From JAPYWM01 sp964489015 (GTDB taxonomy: Bacteria; Bacteroidota; Bacteroidia; SpSt-205), in NCBI GenBank assembly GCA_964489015.1, contig CAZAXD010000003.1, positions 1 through 64,000 on the forward strand: 64,000 nucleotides of DNA, given 5' to 3'. Below, piece after piece: positions 45,801 through 54,348 of the stretch (position 1 is its first letter; every line of letters starts with the position of its first letter). Below the pieces are notes generated by a model. It was not told the origin of the DNA and ran no database searches. It saw nothing but the letters and a program-made list of their open reading frames with translations. The translations under genes and the position numbers were made by a program.

Positions 45801-47369
45801 CTAAGGCTGAGTGTGAGCGCAGACCGCTAGACCCTTGAGAGTCTCCTCATAAAGCAGGTTGCAACGTTTACACTGCCAGATCCCCTCGCGAAGCTTGTCG
45901 AGCGTTTCGCCGCAAGTGCATACCCATCCGACCTGACGAGCGGGATTCCCTAGGACGAGGGCATGGTCTGGTACGTCTTGTGTCACGACAGCACCGGCTC
46001 CGACCATGGCAAACTGCCCAATCACCACACCGCACATGATCGTTGCATTAGCGCCAATCGTAGCCCCTCGCCGCACCCGCGTCATGAGAAACTCATTCCG
46101 TCTCTCTATAAATGCACGCGGATATTTGTCGTTGGTAAAGACACAAGAAGGCCCACACAGGACGCCATCTTCTAGCTCCACCCCATAATAAAGCGAGACG
46201 TTATTCTGGATTTTGCAGTTATTTCCGATGCGCACGAAAGGGCCCACTACGACGTTTTGACCCAATACACAGTCTCGCCCGATTCGGCTACCCTTTAGGA
46301 CGTGAGAGAAGTGCCAAATCTTGGTACCAGCGCCTACCTCGATGTCTTCATCTAAGATAGCCGTGGGGTGTACAAAGTATGGCAAAGGCGGCGCTACCTG
46401 TGGGTCGAGCTGGCGACTCAGGCGCTCCGCTAAACGAATAGCACCTAAGACGGTTTCGGCGGCGGTAACGGGTGATCGGTGCTCTTGGATAGAGCGGATG
46501 AAATCACTAAGTTCTAAGATGAGCGGCTCATCAGTCGGATAAGGAAGAGGGTTCGGCTCTGAGGTTAAAGCCAGAACGGGCGCCTGACCCTTCAGCCATT
46601 GCGTTTGGATAGGGTAGTGGAGGAGCTGACCCTGAGGAAAATCCTCTTGAAAGACAAGGATACCTTCCGTACCGGTGAGGGTGAGCGTGCGCCGCCGATG
46701 TGGAGAGCGCCATGAGGCTCGAATGAAGCCTCGTATCCCATAGGGAAACCGCATGCTAATCTGAACCGCTTCTAGTAAGTTACCCTGCAGCGGTCGGCTT
46801 CCTTCGACCGTCACGGCCTCTGGCTCCGCTTCGACCAACCAGGGCAAAAGATCTAAATCGTGAATCGCTAGCCCCCAAATGACGTCCTCCCAAAGGGGAT
46901 AAGCGGCAAATCCCAGCCGTTCGCTTTCTATGGTATGGAGGCGGCCGATGTAGCCCTGAGCTAAGAGCGAGCGGATCTTCTGGATAGCGGGGTGATAGCG
47001 CAGGATATGCCCTACGGCTATGCAGCGCTGTTGGCGTTTGGATAGGGCTATAAGCGCTTGCGCATCGGCTAGGCTGAGGGTGAGTGGCTTTTCGCATAGC
47101 ACGTGCTTGCCGTGCTGCAGGGCCGCTTCTACTAGGTCCTTGTGTGTAGAGGGGGGTGTGGCGATAACGACCCCTGAAATGGCAGGGTTTTGCCACACTA
47201 CCATAGGATCATTGGCCCATTCTACAGTGGGGTATCGTTCTTGCCAGGCGTGGTACTTCTCGGGTTGGCGAACTACGACTGTGTGCAAAACGTCTAAGGC
47301 GTGGAGACGCTCCAAGAGCTTCTGACCCCAGCGGCCAGCTCCAAACAAGGCGAGGCTAGGTCGATTCAC
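45801..47369 (-). CDS. Gfo/Idh/MocA dehydrogenase fused to hexapeptide acyltransferase and zinc ribbon
   Basis: A 522-residue fusion. The N-terminal NAD-dependent sugar dehydrogenase (about 1-320) has ALFGAGRWGQKLLERL and GKHVLCEKPLTLS, the Lys-Pro hallmark of Gfo/Idh/MocA enzymes. Next comes a left-handed beta-helix acyltransferase (about 330-480; VHPTAILDEDIEVGAGTKIW, then IMCGVVIGQFAMVGAGAVV). Last is a Cys4 zinc ribbon (CTCG...CKRC). Separately encoded, WbpB- and WbpD-like enzymes act in UDP-2,3-diacetamido-uronic acid synthesis for surface polysaccharide, so this may be a one-chain version. The GTG start overlaps the stop of the MuiA-like gene (GTGA). Confidence 0.88.
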   Translation of the reverse strand: MNRPSLALFGAGRWGQKLLERLHALDVLHTVVVRQPEKYHAWQERYPTVEWANDPMVVWQNPAISGVVIATPPSTHKDLVEAALQHGKHVLCEKPLTLSLADAQALIALSKRQQRCIAVGHILRYHPAIQKIRSLLAQGYIGRLHTIESERLGFAAYPLWEDVIWGLAIHDLDLLPWLVEAEPEAVTVEGSRPLQGNLLEAVQISMRFPYGIRGFIRASWRSPHRRRTLTLTGTEGILVFQEDFPQGQLLHYPIQTQWLKGQAPVLALTSEPNPLPYPTDEPLILELSDFIRSIQEHRSPVTAAETVLGAIRLAERLSRQLDPQVAPPLPYFVHPTAILDEDIEVGAGTKIWHFSHVLKGSRIGRDCVLGQNVVVGPFVRIGNNCKIQNNVSLYYGVELEDGVLCGPSCVFTNDKYPRAFIERRNEFLMTRVRRGATIGANATIMCGVVIGQFAMVGAGAVVTQDVPDHALVLGNPARQVGWVCTCGETLDKLREGIWQCKRCNLLYEETLKGLAVCAHTQP

Positions 47370-48928
47370 AGACCAATAATCGGTAATTTAGCGGGTGCTT
47401 TTATCGTGAAGCTAAAGGTTTTTTCCCAGACTTGAAGGGGTTCGAGGGTGACTTGCCAGCTGAGGCGCCCTGTTTCAGGATCGACCACGGCGTCTCCGCT
47501 TTCTGTCAAGTCGACTTTGATCTCGCTGTACCGACTAATGGGGAGGCGATCCCAGATAGCCAGCGTAATAGGTTGGGGATAAGTGTGCGAGACGCGTAGA
47601 CGGTAGCTAAACTGATAACGGACGGTATTACTGGCGGCTGCTTTTTCTCGGGAGCGACGGATTGTTTCACGTTTTACGGTGATGCGGGGGCTGGGGCCTA
47701 AATCTAGCCATACGGTATCTTCGCTCATGGTAGGCGGCCAGTGCATTTCGCCGACCTGCTGTCCCTCTACGTCCAGGGTAGCCTGGCCCTCTTCCCATAG
47801 CTCATAAGCAGACGAGGAAAGGCCCATGCGGAGGTAAGCCTCTTCTTTAGCGGGCGCATTGATCACGAAAAGCAGCTTGCCCGTGAGCGTATCCTCTTTG
47901 AGTAGAAACTGGGAGGTCATAGAGCCGGAGAGAAGGGTCTGTGTGCCCAGGGTGTAGTTACGGCTCAAGGTGGCGTTCTCCAAGATGGGCATCGGGGGCG
48001 CAGGGGCTTCGGGCTCCTCGGCGCTGGCGCCTTCGGCGGCACCGTCTGCTGTCTCTGCAGCTTGGGGCGCTAGAGTCACGCTCTTGCTGCTATAGCGGCC
48101 TACAGGAGCTTGGTCGATATACCAAGGCTGGAAAGGGGGTAGCGTGGCATCTGTATGCGGATGCGCCGTGGAAAGGGCAAGCTGGACATTCTTCCAGTCT
48201 ATACCAGTGCGGTTAGTCACGAAAGCTCGCCTTTGAATCAACGCTTTCCCCTCTGCGGCATTCGGCACCCGTATCAGATAGTGAAGACGCCAGGCTGCCT
48301 CGGGTACCTGTAACTCTACGCGAATCGAGGTGACCTCAGCTTGAGGGCTCCAGACACGCAGGTAAAGGGCTGATCGCTTCTGGCTATAGCTGGCTTTTCG
48401 GGCCAAATAAGCCTCACGCCATCGCTTCAGTGAATCGGTCCATTGATTGATATTTTTTTCTAAGGGGTAGATAGCTTCCTGGATAGCTGGCAGCTCTCGA
48501 GCGAGCAGGCGTAGATAGGCCTCTACGGCTGGGGCTGAAGTCGGCCCTTCTTCGCCTCCCAGCTTTTTGTTTTCTAGAAGCGTCGTTTCCTGGGCCTTTA
48601 GGAGTGCGAGATGAGAATGCCACCTCGCTAGAATCTTCTCTATCGAGTCGATGGCTTGCCGAATACCCTTAAGATCGGCCGGCTCATCTTGCCAAGTCGG
48701 CGTATACGGGTCTAGGTGGCTCTCAACGATGTAAGCTCGGCTCGTCGGGGGCAGGGCCAGTCGCAGATAAGAGAGTGACGTGGCTGCGCTCGGTGGCAGA
48801 TCGGTCCATACATAGACGTTGTAGCCTTTTTTGAGGGCTAGACTGCCCGTGTAAGAGAGACGGGCACCTTGCGGATAGACGGTTACGGCAGAGAGAAATA
48901 ACTGCAACGTAACCCAGAGGGAGTCCAT
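47366..48928 (-). CDS. MuiA-like DUF4139/DUF4140 envelope protein
   Basis: A 520-residue protein of the mucoidy-inhibitor MuiA type. The N-terminal part (about 10-110) fits DUF4140 (VTVYPQGARLSYTG opening). A coiled-coil stretch (about 90-190) follows. The rest is DUF4139, with WRLHYLIRVPNAAEG, IDWKNVQLALSTAHP and a terminal VWEKTFSFTIKAP. The family is poorly understood; members influence capsule or mucoidy phenotypes. The start follows a -7 box by 4 nt. It heads a minus-strand unit with the sugar dehydrogenase/acyltransferase fusion. Confidence 0.82.
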   Translation of the reverse strand: MDSLWVTLQLFLSAVTVYPQGARLSYTGSLALKKGYNVYVWTDLPPSAATSLSYLRLALPPTSRAYIVESHLDPYTPTWQDEPADLKGIRQAIDSIEKILARWHSHLALLKAQETTLLENKKLGGEEGPTSAPAVEAYLRLLARELPAIQEAIYPLEKNINQWTDSLKRWREAYLARKASYSQKRSALYLRVWSPQAEVTSIRVELQVPEAAWRLHYLIRVPNAAEGKALIQRRAFVTNRTGIDWKNVQLALSTAHPHTDATLPPFQPWYIDQAPVGRYSSKSVTLAPQAAETADGAAEGASAEEPEAPAPPMPILENATLSRNYTLGTQTLLSGSMTSQFLLKEDTLTGKLLFVINAPAKEEAYLRMGLSSSAYELWEEGQATLDVEGQQVGEMHWPPTMSEDTVWLDLGPSPRITVKRETIRRSREKAAASNTVRYQFSYRLRVSHTYPQPITLAIWDRLPISRYSEIKVDLTESGDAVVDPETGRLSWQVTLEPLQVWEKTFSFTIKAPAKLPIIGL

Positions 48929-48932
48929 GCGC

Positions 48933-48940
48933 CAAAGGTA
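48933..48940 (-). promoter_or_regulatory. -7 box of the MuiA-like gene
   Basis: TACCTTTG on the minus strand, exact consensus, 4 nt before ATG 48928. Confidence 0.6.
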
Positions 48941-49001
48941 CAGGGAATTACGCGAGTGTAGCGAGTCTTATGGTGCGACTGAGGCTGGCAGCATTTTTGC
49001 T

Positions 49002-49009
49002 TATTTTTG
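49002..49009 (+). promoter_or_regulatory. -7 box of the 49014 gene
   Basis: TATTTTTG is an exact match, 4 nt before ATG 49014. It excludes the longer frame starting at 48927. Confidence 0.55.
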
Positions 49010-49013
49010 CTTC

Positions 49014-49412
49014 ATGTGGCGAATAGTGACCCTAAGCCTCTTCTTTACTCTATTAGCTTACGGACAAGAGGAAGCGCGGCAGCGAGAGTCTGCACCGGCT
49101 CTCAAGCCGTCCGTCCCTCCAAGGCAGACCCCTCAATCTGTTTATGAGGTAGTGGTCATGGAGACCATGAGCGGTAAACTCTATGACAATAAAGAGAATG
49201 AGCTCAAAAATGCGCGCCTTTGGGTCGTGGACAAGGCCACGGGCAAGGTCTTAGGTGAAACGCGAACCGATGACAAGGGTAATTATGCCCTGGCTGTCTC
49301 CAGAGTGGATACCGTTATCGTGCGGGCTAGTGTAGATGGCAAAGACTTCTTTGAGCGGGTCTATCCCTTTGAAGTGCTCCTGAGAGAGGGCGATATTCAA
49401 TTAGAGCGATGA
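49014..49412 (+). CDS. Secreted carboxypeptidase-regulatory-like domain protein
   Basis: A 132-residue protein with signal peptide MWRIVTLSLFFTLLAYGQ, a Pro-rich linker and one beta-sandwich domain (SGKLYDNKENELKNARLWVV, then TDDKGNYALAV). The domain resembles CarboxypepD_reg-like or transthyretin-like folds used in envelope proteins. Its stop overlaps the subtilase start (ATGA), so they are co-translated; it could help the protease fold or anchor. Confidence 0.68.
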   Translation: MWRIVTLSLFFTLLAYGQEEARQRESAPALKPSVPPRQTPQSVYEVVVMETMSGKLYDNKENELKNARLWVVDKATGKVLGETRTDDKGNYALAVSRVDTVIVRASVDGKDFFERVYPFEVLLREGDIQLER

Positions 49413-52400
49413 GATGGCTTCTATTGGGAGCAGTTTTGTGGGCCCAGGACTCCCTATGGCCCGGGCGCATTTTATTTGAGCTCAGGCCAGGCTATACCCT
49501 GGCAAGCCTGCCAGAGGACCTTCGTCAGCTAGGACAGGCCTTAGGCGTGACTCGCCTAAGCGAACGTTTTCCCGGGCTAAAGACAAATTCGCCGGTGTAC
49601 CTAGCGGAGTATAGCGTGCCGCTACCGCCCTCCTACGTGGCTAAGCTATGGGCGCGTCATCCGGCGGTCTCTTATGCAGAGCCGGAATACATTCCCTACC
49701 CCTTAGCTGCGCCCGAACGTCTCACGTACACCCCTAATGATCCTTCTCTTAGTACCTGCTACTGGCTCCCGCATTTACGCATTTACGAAGCTTGGGATAG
49801 CACGCAAGGCGATACCAACTTTGTATGGGCGGTCGTGGATACGGATGTGCGGTTTGATCACCCTGACCTGGTATCCAGTATCGCTTACAACTGGGCGGAT
49901 CCCATTAATGGCGTTGATGACGATGGCGACGGCTATGTCGACAATTTCCACGGCTGGGACTTAGTAGGGGCAAGTTATAGCGGTTCTGGCCCCTTCTCGC
50001 CAGATAATGATCCTCGCACCGCTAGCGCTGGCCACGGGTCTTATGTGGCTGCATACGGTGGAGCCACGCCCGACAATGCCGAGGGCATAGCAGGTCCTGC
50101 TTTTCGGTGTCGCCTTCTTCCGGTCAAGGCAGCGCCTGATGATAGCTGGGCCCTATACGGCGCTTATGATGGGCTTCTTTACGCTGCCCAGCACGGCGCT
50201 AAGGTCATCAATGCTTCCTGGGGGTCCACGGCCTATAGCCAGGCCGCTCAAAATTTTATCACTTCCCTCGTAACTAACCATGATGCGCTGGTGGTGGCAG
50301 CTGCCGGCAACATTCCCCCCGTCCAAGGCACCAAGTTTTACCCAGCCATGTATGACGGGGTTGTTTCTGTGACGGCGGTGCAGCCTTCTGATCTGTGGAC
50401 CGGCGGTGTTCAGACCTACTATGGGATCGACCTCTGCACGACAGGATGGGGGACGACCATTGCAGGTACAAACGGCTATCATCTCCTAGGCCAAGCCACG
50501 AGCTTCGCAGCGCCCCACGCAGCGGGCTGCGCGATCCTTCTCCGAAGCTGGCGCCCGGACCTCAATGCCCGCCAAATCGCTGAGCTCCTCCGGATTACGG
50601 GTGATTCGGTCGATCACCTCAATCCCTCTCTCCGCTATCAGCTTGGGCGCCGGGTCAACCTGTACCGGGCTATTCTCACCGTCGATACGCCCGCCTGCCG
50701 CATCAAGACCTGGCAAGCCACGGATGGGGGAGACGATTTATTTTTTCCTGGTGAGACGCTCAGCATCTCTGCGACTTACATCAACTACCTATCCCCTGCG
50801 ACGAACGTCGTGGTCCGGCTAAGTAGCCTCTCCCCCTATCTCCAGGTGGTTGACAGTGTTTATACCGTAGGTGATTTGGGTACTTTGGGTGAGCACACGC
50901 AAAGTACGGCTTTTCGGGTCGTGGTGTCCCCCTCGGCTCCGCTCAATGCTACGGGCATCCTGCTTTTTACTTATACAGCCTATGGGGGCTACATGGATTA
51001 CGAGAGCCAGGAGCTGGCTGGCGTGAATCCGCCTTACGTACACCTGCCAGTTGCCCAGCTCAAAACTACCATCAGTGGTAATGGCCGGCTAGGCTATCAC
51101 GATACCCCCCAAAACCGCCAGGGTATAGGGGTGCTTTGGCAGACTAGCACGGCTTCCTGGCTTTTTGAAGGCGGACTGGTGATAGCCGAGACGACGACGG
51201 CTCACGTCTGTACCCGGACTACCGGCGGCGGGGTGTATAATGACTTTTCGCCTACGGCGCCAGCTAGCCGGACCTATACGGACCTGTATGAGATCGGTCA
51301 GGTATCGATAGCTAATTCTGGTCCCACGGAGACGAACCCCCTATCGCTAGCTATCCAGCTGCGTACGTACGGTCTGCGTCACCAACTGGCTAATCCCTTT
51401 GTCGCTTTTGTTTACGAGGTCGAAAATACTTCTGGACAAAACTACGATAGTCTGTCCATAGGGTGGTGGTTGGACTGGGATATTGGAAATAATCCCGCTA
51501 CCGATGTGGCGGGGGTAGAGTCCGTCTATCGCATGGTCTATGCCCGTAATGGGTCTACCCGCTATGTGGGGGCCTTGCTGCTTTCACCCCATCAAGTGAT
51601 CCTGCATGTCGGCCGTGTGGATACGTTTATAGCCCTCAAACAGCGTTACGCCGGGCTATTCCAGGGGAGCAGTCCTACAACGAGTGCTACGGGTGACATT
51701 TTTAATGTGATAGCCGCCAAAGGGATTAGCTTAGCTCCTGGAGAGCGAGATACCCTCGTCTTTGCTCTGGTGGGGGGGAATTCTTGGGCAGAGCTTCTGA
51801 GTAATGCCGAGGAAGCCCAAAACTGGTATCAATGTTTTATAGCTCAGGCCGGTCCTATCGTAGACATAGGGCCTGACCGAACTCTGTGCCGCGGGGACTC
51901 CGTGGTGCCGTATGCGCCGACTGCTACCGAGTTTTACTGGAGCTCGGGTGAGTGGAGCAGTGTCCTGTATCCCACGCAAGCGGGGGTTTACGGTCTCCTT
52001 GTCCGAGATGCTAGCGGCTGCTGGGGCTACGATGAAGTGCGTCTCACCGTGGACACCCTTTTGCCGGCGGATGTGCAGTTTTCTCCGGGTCTCACGCTGA
52101 CAGTCGGTGAGAGTCTCACCGGCAGCGACCAAGGTCCCACCTATCAGCGAACCTGGCGGGTAGAGACTACAAGCGGCTGGCAAACCTATACCGGTTCCAC
52201 ATTCGTGCACACTTTCACAAGTGCAGGTACATATCGCATCCGCCTAATTCGGGTGGATCCCATGACGGGGTGTACGGATAGCCTAGAGTGGCAAGCGCAG
52301 GTAGGTACCTCCGCCTTACCTATGGTGGAAGGGAGGCCGGTGGTCTTTCCAAATCCGACCACTGGTGAAATTGTGATACGAGGTCTTCCGAAAGGGGCTT

Positions 52401-52552
52401 TTGTCTTAACTCTTTTCGATGGGGGGGGGCGATGTGTGTGGGAAACGCCATCCCAGCCGGATGTGCCGCTTCGCTTACCGGCGGACTTGGCCACAGGCCT
52501 GTATGTATGGCAGATCGGTTTGCATCGTGGTCTCTTACTTTATGCGCCCTAG
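49409..52552 (+). CDS. Subtilisin-family serine protease with T9SS C-terminal domain
   Basis: A 1,047-residue S8 protease. Signal MRWLLLGAVLWAQ is followed by a short propeptide-like region and the catalytic domain (about 120-430). The Asp is in AVVDTDVRFDHPDL, the His in AGHGSYVAAYGG, the oxyanion Asn in VVAAAGN, and the Ser in QATSFAAPHAAG. All four are present, though the usual DTG and HGTHV motifs read DTD and HGSYV. A Ca-binding-like VDDDGDGYVDN lies between Asp and His. Beta-sandwich modules follow, then a T9SS sorting domain (VVFPNPTTGEIVI, ATGLYVWQI). Export through T9SS to the surface is expected. Confidence 0.93.
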   Translation: MRWLLLGAVLWAQDSLWPGRILFELRPGYTLASLPEDLRQLGQALGVTRLSERFPGLKTNSPVYLAEYSVPLPPSYVAKLWARHPAVSYAEPEYIPYPLAAPERLTYTPNDPSLSTCYWLPHLRIYEAWDSTQGDTNFVWAVVDTDVRFDHPDLVSSIAYNWADPINGVDDDGDGYVDNFHGWDLVGASYSGSGPFSPDNDPRTASAGHGSYVAAYGGATPDNAEGIAGPAFRCRLLPVKAAPDDSWALYGAYDGLLYAAQHGAKVINASWGSTAYSQAAQNFITSLVTNHDALVVAAAGNIPPVQGTKFYPAMYDGVVSVTAVQPSDLWTGGVQTYYGIDLCTTGWGTTIAGTNGYHLLGQATSFAAPHAAGCAILLRSWRPDLNARQIAELLRITGDSVDHLNPSLRYQLGRRVNLYRAILTVDTPACRIKTWQATDGGDDLFFPGETLSISATYINYLSPATNVVVRLSSLSPYLQVVDSVYTVGDLGTLGEHTQSTAFRVVVSPSAPLNATGILLFTYTAYGGYMDYESQELAGVNPPYVHLPVAQLKTTISGNGRLGYHDTPQNRQGIGVLWQTSTASWLFEGGLVIAETTTAHVCTRTTGGGVYNDFSPTAPASRTYTDLYEIGQVSIANSGPTETNPLSLAIQLRTYGLRHQLANPFVAFVYEVENTSGQNYDSLSIGWWLDWDIGNNPATDVAGVESVYRMVYARNGSTRYVGALLLSPHQVILHVGRVDTFIALKQRYAGLFQGSSPTTSATGDIFNVIAAKGISLAPGERDTLVFALVGGNSWAELLSNAEEAQNWYQCFIAQAGPIVDIGPDRTLCRGDSVVPYAPTATEFYWSSGEWSSVLYPTQAGVYGLLVRDASGCWGYDEVRLTVDTLLPADVQFSPGLTLTVGESLTGSDQGPTYQRTWRVETTSGWQTYTGSTFVHTFTSAGTYRIRLIRVDPMTGCTDSLEWQAQVGTSALPMVEGRPVVFPNPTTGEIVIRGLPKGAFVLTLFDGGGRCVWETPSQPDVPLRLPADLATGLYVWQIGLHRGLLLYAP

Positions 52553-52564
52553 CGGGAAAAGCTT

Positions 52565-52572
52565 TACCTTTG
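52565..52572 (+). promoter_or_regulatory. -7 box of rpmB
   Basis: TACCTTTG is an exact match, 4 nt before ATG 52577. Confidence 0.6.
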
Positions 52573-52576
52573 CGCC

Positions 52577-52771
52577 ATGGCTCGTGTATGTGAAGTGACG
52601 GGACGTCGCCCGCAGGTGGGGTACAACGTTTCCCATTCCAACCGGCACACCAAGCGTCGTTTTGATATCAATCTCCAGCGTAAGCGAATCGCTATTGCGC
52701 CGGGTGTGGCCATAGAGCTCAAGCTCACAGCTCGAGCGCTAAAGACACTCTACCGGAAAGGGCATTTTTAG
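52577..52771 (+). CDS. rpmB: Ribosomal protein bL28
   Basis: A 64-residue protein. ARVCEVTGRRPQVGYNVSHS and HTKRRFDINLQRKRI are the bL28 signature, and the length is slightly short but normal for compact forms. Only one N-terminal Cys is present, so this is the zinc-free type. In Bacteroidota rpmB is often followed by rpmG; here it stands alone and overlaps the convergent nnr gene by 4 bp. Confidence 0.95.
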   Translation: MARVCEVTGRRPQVGYNVSHSNRHTKRRFDINLQRKRIAIAPGVAIELKLTARALKTLYRKGHF

Positions 52772-54333
52772 GGTAGGGACGTTGTGAGCTGCTTGTAGGC
52801 TTTGCCGATAGCCTTTAGTAAGATAGCAGCGGTTAGCGTAGGACCAGCAAGGCTCTTCTGCGCCAGGCGAGCAGCTTTCAGGTGCAGATAGAGGCTGATT
52901 TGGGTCGCGGCCAGTGGCGTGAGTCCCTGGGCTAAAAATCCGCCGATAAGCCCGGCGAGTACATCGCCACTGCCCGCTGTGGCTAGGGCGGGTTCACTCG
53001 TCGGCAGGAAGTAAATCTCGCCTTTCGGTGTAGCTATAAGCGGATAAGCCCCCTTGAGGATCGTGATGGCTTGATACCGCTGTGCGATGTGCAAGGCGGA
53101 TTCTAGCCGATAAGCTTGAATCCTATCTGAGCTAGTTCGAAGCAGGCGCGCCGCTTCTCCTGGGTGGGGCGTTAGGATGGTATGGGGCGGGAGCTTGGCT
53201 CGCAGGCTATCCTCCTGAGCCAGAATATTCAGGGCATCCGCATCTAGGACCAGAGGGAGGTCTTGAACTAAGTCCAAAAATTTCTGCAGGAAGCCTGTCG
53301 TCTCTGGCGTGTGCCCTAAACCAGGTCCTAAAACAATGGCAGCTTTTCCCTCCAGGTGAGAGGCCGCCCATAAGGCGGCGATATGATTCAGAAACCCCGT
53401 GTGCCGGTCCCCATAAGGTAAGCTCATTCCGCTCAGGGTTTTACGGTGGAAGCTGTCTGCGGAGGCACCTGGAATCAAAGCAGAAGCCAAGCCGGCACCG
53501 CTTCGCAAGGCCGCTACTGTCGCTAAGGCCGGGGCTCCCCCTTTTCCCACGGAGCCGCCTACGACTAGCACGTGACCAAAGGAGCCCTTATGGCCATCCA
53601 GCGGTCGAGGCGGCAGTAGGCTGGCTATCCCTTTTCGAGTCAGTAGATAAGTCGTAGCCCCCACCCGATCGAGCACCTCGGGATAGATTCCGATTCGCAC
53701 GACATGAACCTGACCGCAGTAGCGGGCGGCTGGCCAGACGACATGACAAATCTTAGGCACTTCAAAAGTGATGGTCCTTTCGCAGGTCAGCGGCTCGCTA
53801 TACACCTGACCGGTGTCACCGCTGAGGCCAGAGGGTAAGTCAATGGCCACTGCTGGCAGCTTAAGCCCCCGCAAAAATTCAATAAGGCTCGCCTCACGGT
53901 CTCGTAACGCCTGCTGTAAGCCGATCCCTACCAGGGCATCGATGATGATAGGCTTGTCAGGACCCTCCTGGACAAAAGCCGCCAGTAAACGCAGATTATC
54001 CGGTGATAGGATGTGGCAGATGACGCCTAATCGTGTCAAGATATCATACTGGATCCGGGCTAAGGCGGAAAGCTTTTCGGGGGGGCGGCTGATTAGGACG
54101 AAGAGCTGCTTGCCCCTTTGATGTAGATAGCGAGCGATGACAAGGCCATCGCCGCCGTTATTGCCTGGCCCTGAAATGATTATAAAGCGCTTGGTGTCGG
54201 GGTAGTGCTTTAGGACAAACGAGGAGGCCCGTCGTCCGGCTGTCTCCATGAGCAGGATACCTAAATAGCCATATTCCACCTGCATCATTTCATCAGCGCG
54301 CCGCATTTGGGCGGCATTAAAGACAGGTCGCAT
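52768..54333 (-). CDS. nnr: Bifunctional NAD(P)HX epimerase/dehydratase
   Basis: A 521-residue metabolite-repair enzyme. The N-terminal epimerase (YjeF_N, about 1-215) has MMQVEYGYLGILLMETAG and ISGPGNNGGDGLVIARYL. The C-terminal ADP-dependent dehydratase (ribokinase-like, about 225-520) has KGSFGHVLVVGGS, LDADALNIL, LTPHPGEAARLL and ATAGSGDVLAGLIGG. Together they convert hydrated NAD(P)H back to the active cofactor. The start follows a TAGTTTTG box by 7 nt; the first three bases of that box are the TAG stop of the upstream UbiD gene. Confidence 0.95.
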   Translation of the reverse strand: MRPVFNAAQMRRADEMMQVEYGYLGILLMETAGRRASSFVLKHYPDTKRFIIISGPGNNGGDGLVIARYLHQRGKQLFVLISRPPEKLSALARIQYDILTRLGVICHILSPDNLRLLAAFVQEGPDKPIIIDALVGIGLQQALRDREASLIEFLRGLKLPAVAIDLPSGLSGDTGQVYSEPLTCERTITFEVPKICHVVWPAARYCGQVHVVRIGIYPEVLDRVGATTYLLTRKGIASLLPPRPLDGHKGSFGHVLVVGGSVGKGGAPALATVAALRSGAGLASALIPGASADSFHRKTLSGMSLPYGDRHTGFLNHIAALWAASHLEGKAAIVLGPGLGHTPETTGFLQKFLDLVQDLPLVLDADALNILAQEDSLRAKLPPHTILTPHPGEAARLLRTSSDRIQAYRLESALHIAQRYQAITILKGAYPLIATPKGEIYFLPTSEPALATAGSGDVLAGLIGGFLAQGLTPLAATQISLYLHLKAARLAQKSLAGPTLTAAILLKAIGKAYKQLTTSLP

Positions 54334-54340
54334 GGCTAGG

Positions 54341-54348
54341 CAAAACTA
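54341..54348 (-). promoter_or_regulatory. -7 box of nnr overlapping the UbiD stop codon
   Basis: TAGTTTTG on the minus strand, exact consensus. Its TAG is the stop of the preceding UbiD gene. The nnr ATG (54333) follows after 7 nt. Confidence 0.5.
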
